From NCBI RefSeq assembly GCF_023343835.1, contig NC_064438.1:17752077-17816076 (forward strand): a stretch of DNA of 64,000 bases, given 5' to 3'. A program made the position numbers and the translations under genes. Of this stretch, positions 56,352 through 64,000 are shown in pieces; within the stretch, counting starts at the first letter, position 1, and every line of letters begins with the position of its first letter. The notes under the pieces are model-generated. The model worked only from the letters and a program-made list of their open reading frames with translations. It did no database searches and was not told where the DNA came from. This DNA comes from Lagopus muta. Taxonomy: Eukaryota; Chordata; Aves; Galliformes; Phasianidae.

Positions 56352-59300
56352 CTATGTCTCTATCTAGTTTACTGTCCAGTTGCATGTTTTATGGAGAGTG
56401 AGGATGAGATTGTATTTATAAAAAGGCATGATTTCCTTATGAAAATGGATTTTAGGGACAAACTGTCATGCAATCATTGGCTCTTCTACTCCAAAGAGAT
56501 TTGAAAGGGACTATATCAACATATCTGCAATATCTGCTTCTTCCTTCGCAGTTCTTTTCCCCCTTTGCTTTACTAATACAGCCATAGCTGCAATTCCTCA
56601 TTAACAAATCTCTCTTAACAACTATACTGTAAGACTATGCAGTTATTTCTCAGCATTCTCTTATTTGAGCACACATGTAATAAAGAAAGAAAAGAAAAGA
56701 AAAAAAATCAAACCAGGGGATCTATTTTTACCACACATAGCAAACACACATTTCAGTTAAATTGTACGGAATTGGAGAAAGAAAATGAGTTATATATATT
56801 CATTCTGGTAGATACAGTGGTCATACAAAATGTCCTTGAATTTTTTTTAGGTATATCATCAGAAAATTCCCCATATTTGAAAACTCCATTTTCCTGACAT
56901 GATCTAAACAGAGCCCACCTAGCAATTGGTAAGTAATAGAACTAAACTAAACTAAAAGTCAAAAATTGAAACAAAAGAAAAAACTCAAAAATCCACATTA
57001 ATTTATGAGTATTTCTGTAAATAGTTTCACTGAGGAAAGATTGTTCAGATTTAGGGGGACAGCAACACTTGTTATTTGTGCATGTTTACACATTTGCCAG
57101 AAGCTTGTGAAGAAAAGTTTACCAGAAAAAAAGTATAATACTCTTTTGCAAAGTCCCTAATTCTCTATGAAAGAGTACCATTTGCCAATCCTCCTAATTG
57201 ATACTCTCAGCCTTCAGGGCTAAAGAAAAAGCATCTGGCAACGGTGATCAATAACACAAATGACAAAGAGTCCAAGCAAACAGTCTGTGAGAACCCATGG
57301 GAGAAAGTTAACTGTGGAAACTATTGGCGAATACTTATGAATAATGAATACATTCACAGGTTTTAGCATAGGCTTGTTAACTTGACTAGCAAGAAATATT
57401 CATTAACTGTTATTATACATCACAAAGTACAATTCTAGTCACTTTGTCTTCTGGAAGCTTTGTGAAGCATTGTCATGGGCAGAGGAGAAACCAAGGGCGT
57501 GTTACAGGCATGGTCTGACACAAACTATGTTCACTGCCGAGCAACAGTGGAAATCTGCCTCAAGATCAATGGCTGACACCACAGTGATGAATGTGTCAGT
57601 CTCTGCCCAATAAATCCACTTCCTGATGATCAAAAGTCACCTTATATTCTTGTTAAGGTGATGGCACCAGTTGCTATGTCAGTGCTGTGGAAAAGTTGTG
57701 CCAGTTACATACAGTAGGGCACTGGAAAACTTTGTTTTTTCTGTAAACGGTCCTTATCCAATGAAGAAGCTCTCCGTTTTAAACAGCAGGATTAAAGCTG
57801 GCTGAAACCATTACCTCAACCAATTGCCTTTACCTCACTTCCTTAGCAAAGTGGGTCTTAAAAAGTGAATAAATAAGGAGAGAGCATTAAGACAGCCAAG
57901 TCAAAATTGACTGTGTATTTTCCAATGTATTGACATGGTTGATCTTGCTTGGCTGTTAATTGGCTTTAAAAATTATCTCTCTTTAAAAATCAAACTTAAA
58001 AAACAGTGGGTACAAAGAAGCACAACTAGCTTCTTCAGGTGTGAAGCAAATTCCATTACATTCCATTCCTACCTACAGAATCTTGCTCACAGCGACACAT
58101 AAAACTTTCAGACAAAATACATGAGTTTTGCCTTTTTATATTTATGCCTAGTAATTAGTCAAAAAACTAACAGTCTTTACAGTTGTGACTTGTTTTATGT
58201 TTCTAATTTAATGTTCCTTGCTCTGTTAGGGCATGATTTCCAGTTGGGTCCTTAAATGATCAAGTAAGGGAACCAGAAAGGAGCATGCATATGAAGTAAA
58301 AGAAATGCAAAGATCTCAAAGTCAGTGACCCATCACACTTTAGCTTCATTGCTTGATCACTGTACGATATAGATATTTCCAAAAGTAACATGGGAATTTA
58401 ATGCTTTTGAAGGCTTTTTTCTCCTTTACCTCACTGATTTTGTTATATTTAATCTGTTTTTAAAGTGGTCCCTGTAAGAGTTACTAGGGAACCAACATCA
58501 AAGTCCTAACTATCTTCCTTTCTTTCCTGCTGTCAGACCAGTCTTCTGTTTCTGCAGCACAGCTGGCTACCTGTAAGGGTGTTTGCACTGGGCAGATACT
58601 GAGCTTGGTCTGATGTGGCTTAACAGTGGTGCAATTGCTGCTGGTGGCCACAGGAGAGCTGCTCTGAACATGGTGGCTAGGATTATGGAGCCTCTGGGTG
58701 CATGAATACATTCACCATTTTGAAGCATGGCTACACCATGTTGTCTCCTTGAGACACAGGATTCAGTACCATTCTTTCCTAATGACAGTCTTTCAAGTTA
58801 TTAGACATATATAGAATTGTAGAGGTTATCTGGTTGAGATACATAGAGAACTGAACAACTGATTCAACTGTAGGGATAGAAGACCAAGACAGAGGCCAAG
58901 AACAGAGCAGGGCTTTGGATATAGACAAGCTTCAGAGACATCAGAGATATTTCTTTAACTTTTGTTCACTGAAGAACATTTGTGACTTATGCCTGTGTTG
59001 TGCCTTACCTGCCACTTGGACTGGCAGTTGATCCCTCCCCTGAGATGTGCTGTTCTTTAAGAATCCCTCCTTTTGAAATCCCACCATTTCTGTTTCACCT
59101 CTGCTACTGGACCGTTGCCTTTTCCATTTACATCTCCTTTTCAGATTCCCCACCAGTGGATCTGGACGTGAGGGGTGGGGTACCGTCTTCCTGCTGACAG
59201 GTAGGTGGAGATGTTCCTTGGCCACAAGTGGGCCAGGAGCTCAACAACAGCGGTACCACAGTTGGGGAGCTTCCTGGGACCTGCCTCTGCTGCTCTGGAC

Positions 59301-62300
59301 CTGGGCCTCTGCCTGTATCTGCATCATGCTTCCTGGGGTGGGTGCATTTTTCAAACTGCTTAGGTACCAAGGTGATAGATGCCTTGTAAATACCTAAGAT
59401 AGATACAGACAGAAACTGTACCAGGCACAATCTGTTATGCAAAACTTAATACAATGCCAGTTGCACCTATATGATGTAGTATCACCCACCTTTTCTAGCA
59501 TCTGCAGTCAACCACAGTCAAATATTTGGCACATGAATTTTTCCTTTTGAAAAGTGATGGAAACACAGGACTTTCATTCTTCCTCGGTGTCAACCGATCT
59601 AGAAACTTAGGCTGTAATGTTAGGTACTGCGTATACACATACTTCGTTTCCACTGCCTTCCCTAAATGTGAGTGTGCAAGTTGAGTTTAATTTCTTTCAT
59701 TAACCAGTACAGTTTGTGTTTCTTTGTCAATTATCTGTGAAAATCAGACACTAAAACCAAAGGAGTAGTCTTATGTGTGAATATTAAAAATGCATTTTAT
59801 CATTTTTCATAATTATTATCTCTTTCTTTTAAGGTTTAACTACCAGCAATTTGTTTTTAGCATAAAGACCAGAAGCTGATATGTGTTAAATTACAAGTTC
59901 GCATGCACAGAAAGAACATCTAAAACAAGCAGGTGCTCTCATATCCATTGCATTTCTTTCAGATTTTTGTAACTTCCCATACAAAGGCAAATGACTTTGC
60001 CTTTCTTAGTTTGTTGAAGAATGATAAATACTTGATAAATATTTCAGGAGGAATGCCTCTGTGTTGGGAGGAACTGTGTAAAGGAAATTTGGGCAAACAT
60101 ACAGGAATCTAGACAGTGCTTTCAAAGAAGCAGATGAACAAAATTCTGGAACAGCTGTCCAATACCAATGGGGGTGCAGCATCAAGATAAGAATCTACTA
60201 ATTTCAAAAGCAAGCTTGATTGGACTACAGAAGCTCACGTGATCATGTTGCTTGTCATAGAAGCAACTGTATGTGATGAATAAACCTGTAGTGTCTGCAG
60301 AAAAATGGATTACGTATTTGGAAATGGTTAAAAAGGAATCACTGTTGCATTACCTATGCCCACTGAGAACTAATGTTTTTTTTTCCTAGTTATTTGAATG
60401 TGAACAGAAAAAAAAATCAAAGACTAAAAGTAGATAAGGTATAACTAGATCCCCAACATATCACCAAGAATTAAGAGGCCAACCATACATAAATAATTGT
60501 TTCAATGGAAGAGTATTCAAGGTCAAGATTTAAACCCAAACTTGTTTATGATCAAATTTGGAGGAAACAAGTTGAGCCTGTCACCTAAGCGTTATTAAAA
60601 AAAAAAAAAAACATACAAACTAAATGATCTGAGTTTCCAGTTAGAACATCAGACTAATACTCAGGAACCTGTCACCATGAGCACATTTCAATCTGGAATG
60701 AAGTTGATCCAGCCCTGATCCAAACAAACAATTTACAGGACTGTGCTCAACTCACAGCATCAAAATCACATGTTTTTCATATTGCAAGTAACAGGAAGAG
60801 AATATTACTTTAGAAGTTAGCATGAGGAAATAACAGTAGTGCTTCGCAATACAGTCAAAAACACAAGCCATTTGAAACATTTCCCTTCTACTAAAACTGA
60901 GTAAAAATACAATTATGCTGTCTGAGATACCGTAAACTCTCCAATGTACAAAAAAATTCAAAAATGATGGGAAAATAATGTAAAATAAATCAGTAAAACA
61001 TAAAAACTGTTAGTAAAATTAATCATTGAGTATCTACAAACATAATAACATGACTTAGAAAAATTATTTGTATGTATTCACATTAGGAACTATCAAAACT
61101 TTCTTGAAAGAAAGTCTTATTTGTGTTTCTAGGCCTGAAGATAATTTCACATTACTACATATAAGTCATACTTATGTATCATAGTCACACAATCAAAAGT
61201 AATTTTAGGAAGGCAGATGACTGTTCAAATTCTTTCTAGATACAATTTTCAAGTACCAGCTCTTCAACAGTATGTTCAACTGATAAAATTATTTTACAGG
61301 CATTTAAAATGCACCTGCAATCCTTCAGCCTTACAATTCAGCCTACCTTGAAAGAGGAATGGTCATTGTCTAACAGTGGTTTCTGTTTAAGAACAAAAAC
61401 AAAGCAGAGAATATAGTCAATACCCACTCCTACCCTGCAAGCCAGGTGGAATTTACGTGGCAATTTGATATTTCTGTTTAAGAGACAGCATTTGAAAATT
61501 TGGCCTAGTCAGAAAAGAAACATAATCAACCAAAAGATATTAAAAAGAAAGGTGGAGGAACCAAGACACTTGCAGCCTTCTCCATTCTTACACTTACTCT
61601 CACACTTCCACACCGAAGGGAAAAAACAAGCAAACTATGACAAATTATCTAAAAACATTTATTTTTGATTATATTAGGAATTAGTTAACATGGGTATATG
61701 AACATTTGAAGAAAAATTGCAGCAAAAGGAGTTTTGAGATGAGGGAGGTAAGTCCTTCATCTCCATGGCTCCTGAAAAAGAGAGAGAACACATTAAAAGT
61801 GTTGAAAATTTTTCTATTGTCCTAACTGTACCTCGTTGGGAAATACATGCAACTCTTACTGTTCTTCATACACTCATGATTTTGAGCATGTTGTTAAATA
61901 TTCAGTTGATAGTATCTGAGCATAACAAGTGACACTCACATATGTCAATGTATTTCATTCATCTGGCTCCAAATGCTACAAAACCCATATTTTCTTTAAC
62001 ACTTACAATTCTTTTTCCAACTTCTTTTATACCATTTTCCTGTTGGTTGATGCAGAAAGGTTTTGAAAACCTTTTCAATTACTGTCCTGTAGCAAAGAAA
62101 ACTGAGCATTAGGGACAGGTACTACACACACTAGAGAGCAATCTGATAAATTCAAAATAGTACTAGTGCAAATGAGAACACCCGCACAGTGACTCATCTG
62201 ACCTCCCTGTTCAGGGATTCCCAGTTTTTTCAAAATGTCATTTAGAGCTTCCCACCTCAAGCAATATGAAACCTTGTTTGAAGAAGTGTTTGGAACTGTT

Positions 62301-63944
62301 AGGTACCTGTTATTTTAATATTCAGTATCAAATGCTGCTAAAAAACAGCACATCTGCTAGGTTTCAATTACTTTTTTCTCAGTGGAAAACCTAGCATTTT
62401 TCTCCTCAAAATGTGCTATCTTCCAATATTTATCTCTTACAAAGTGTTTTAAAAGCAGGTATACCGTAGGTATGATCCAAATCCTGTATCCTCTTACACT
62501 TCTGTGGACTCCACATGAGATAGACTACAAGTCATAAAACCTGTAACCTCCCTTTATCAACATAAAGATGGACTCACATTATGTCACATACAGCCAAATT
62601 CCACCCAGCCTCACTGCTTAATGCTTGTGAAAATGACAACCTTATGACAACCTTCATCTTATTATTACTAGCTCATTAGAATTTCAAATAGGTAACGCAA
62701 ATCAATTACTTACAAAGACGCTGTTCAGGAATTCTTCATGAAGTCTGATGTCTTTTGATCTCATCTTCTAAAATACAGTGTCTGGTGAAGATCAGAAAAC
62801 TTTCTTCCTACACAGAAGTGCTGCAGATACCGGAAACTATCAAAGAAGTTGACGTGAGGGCTTTAAGACTTGTTTTGATGATTATTCCATTGTTTCCTGC
62901 AGATAAATCTCCATCATCAACTCCAGCATATTGAAATTAGAAAATGACTTTTGAACTCAGATGTCTTTTGTGAGCGGTTTCTTCGAACATAACATAACAG
63001 TTTAAGTTAATCCACTGTTTGGCATTCATTTATATATATTTGCTCTGCAATTTCATTGTTTCAGATGCCATTAGAATGTGCCACCTTTGAAACAATGGAC
63101 AACAAGAATGAGATGAAGTGTGAATGCTTATTGCAGACAGAGCTAATAATATTTCTTTTGAATGCCATCAACTGATATTTTTCCATTCAAATGCAGTTAA
63201 GACTTGATGCCAGATAACAATAGTCTATGTTGATGATATCACAGTTATTTTTTATCTGAGAGGCAGCACTAGCATCTAAACTGCTCAAAGGAGGAAAACC
63301 CTACTATTTGATCCTTTAGCCCACACCAAAACCCAAAGATCAGCATTATCAGCATACAAAGGATTATGATTAATATTTGATTATGTATCAAATATATTAA
63401 AAAATAAATAAAAAATCACAGCTCGTAACTGGCGCTCTCATCAGTCAAAGTAGGTTTTTTTTGATACAGAGGAGTTTTTTTATTTGTTATTGAATTTCAC
63501 TAAGAAAATGTAGCCTGCAGTGTCTTCATTTTCTACCTTCTCTTAAATTCTTGAAATGTCTCCCAAGGATTTTCATATTAGCTTTTCATTTAAGAACTGT
63601 CTACTTAAGCTTTCACTGAAAATCCCAAATTACTCACTAAATCAAATCCACTTCTTGGCAGTAAAAAGCTCAGCAGTATAAAACTTTTGAATCATACATC
63701 TATATGTTTACAGTATGTACTTGTTAAGAATCATATCATTTTAAAATTCACAAGTAGTTATTAGCAAGTACATCAAAATAAAAACTGAAGATAGAGTCCT
63801 TCAAAACCAGGCTTTTCACAAGCCACATAAAATTTTTATGAAGTCAATTTTATTATCTTAAAATATTTTGAAAATTTAATGAAATCTATTTCTTGCAGTG
63901 ATATAAGAATTACGATCAAAACAAATGCATAGGGAGCTTAATAA

Positions 63945-64000
63945 CATTTCTATTATTTTCAAATCTTCAAATCATTTCTAGTATTTTCAAATCTTAATTC
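63945..64000. repeat. 28 bp imperfect tandem duplication
   Basis: CATTTCTATTATTTTCAAAT and CATTTCTAGTATTTTCAAAT start 28 bases apart at the window end. Confidence 0.8.

Larger units (their letters stand above)
49204..64000 (-). other. SHANK2: SHANK2 intron (partial), at least 14.8 kb
   Basis: No further SHANK2 exon could be found by eye: the expected upstream SELEEL-containing sequence is absent. Holds the nested GC-rich ORF (54,233-55,092), the palindrome at 51,525, the duplication at 56,322 and a GC-richer patch at 58,980-59,345 with open frames but no known domain. Confidence 0.65.

Noticed and set aside
59128-59442. Minus-strand 104-codon ORF in a GC-richer patch as a SHANK2 exon
   Set aside because: No match to any SHANK2 segment I know and no convincing acceptor/donor pair on the SHANK2 strand.
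1-64000. CRISPR arrays, operons, ribosome binding sites, tRNA or rRNA genes
   Set aside because: The window is vertebrate nuclear DNA; no spaced direct-repeat arrays or cloverleaf genes were seen.

Overview
This window is vertebrate nuclear DNA, AT-rich with sparse short exons, GT-AG introns, long 3' untranslated regions and microsatellites. The interspersed repeats are chicken-repeat-1 (CR1) LINEs and one mariner element that I recognise as Galluhop (mariner1_GG). Together these point to a bird, most likely a galliform such as chicken.

Layout. Positions 1-13,980 (+ strand) hold the 3' half of CTTN (cortactin): seven coding exons for the C-terminal 253 residues (last half actin-binding repeat, helical segment, Pro/Ser/Tyr-rich region, SH3 domain), a 1.6 kb 3'UTR and a poly(A) signal. 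An 8.2 kb CTTN intron carries a CR1 copy with an internal deletion. From about 13,980 to about 27,000 lies an intergenic block with a small deleted CR1 fragment (14,470-14,862) and two 5'-truncated CR1 copies lying end to end (18,372-22,766). From about 27,000 to 64,000 (- strand) is the 3' part of SHANK2. It has a long putative 3'UTR and four coding exons (33,023-33,596; 44,124-46,536; 47,679-47,790; 49,073-49,203) giving 1,075 residues: the proline-rich scaffold with Homer- and cortactin-binding motifs and the C-terminal SAM domain. The rest of SHANK2 (ankyrin, SH3, PDZ) lies beyond 64,000. A 10.5 kb SHANK2 intron holds a CR1 tail and the 557 bp Galluhop element.

Function. CTTN and SHANK2 are convergent neighbours whose products bind each other: the cortactin SH3 domain (11,543-12,331) binds the Lys-Pro-Pro-Val-Pro-Pro-Lys-Pro motif of SHANK2 (44,447-44,476). 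Both halves of that interface are in this window. They link the branched-actin machinery to the postsynaptic scaffold.

The least explained item is a GC-rich, intronless 288-codon reading frame (54,233-55,092, - strand) inside the 5'-most SHANK2 intron. It starts at a plausible splice acceptor and encodes an acidic/Ser-Pro region, a putative coiled coil and a basic tail. A decayed Myb/SANT-like exon may lie upstream of it. It could be a nested gene or a PIF/Harbinger-type accessory gene fossil; this is inference. Everything else is intron or intergenic sequence with simple repeats, short tandem duplications and a few palindromes.
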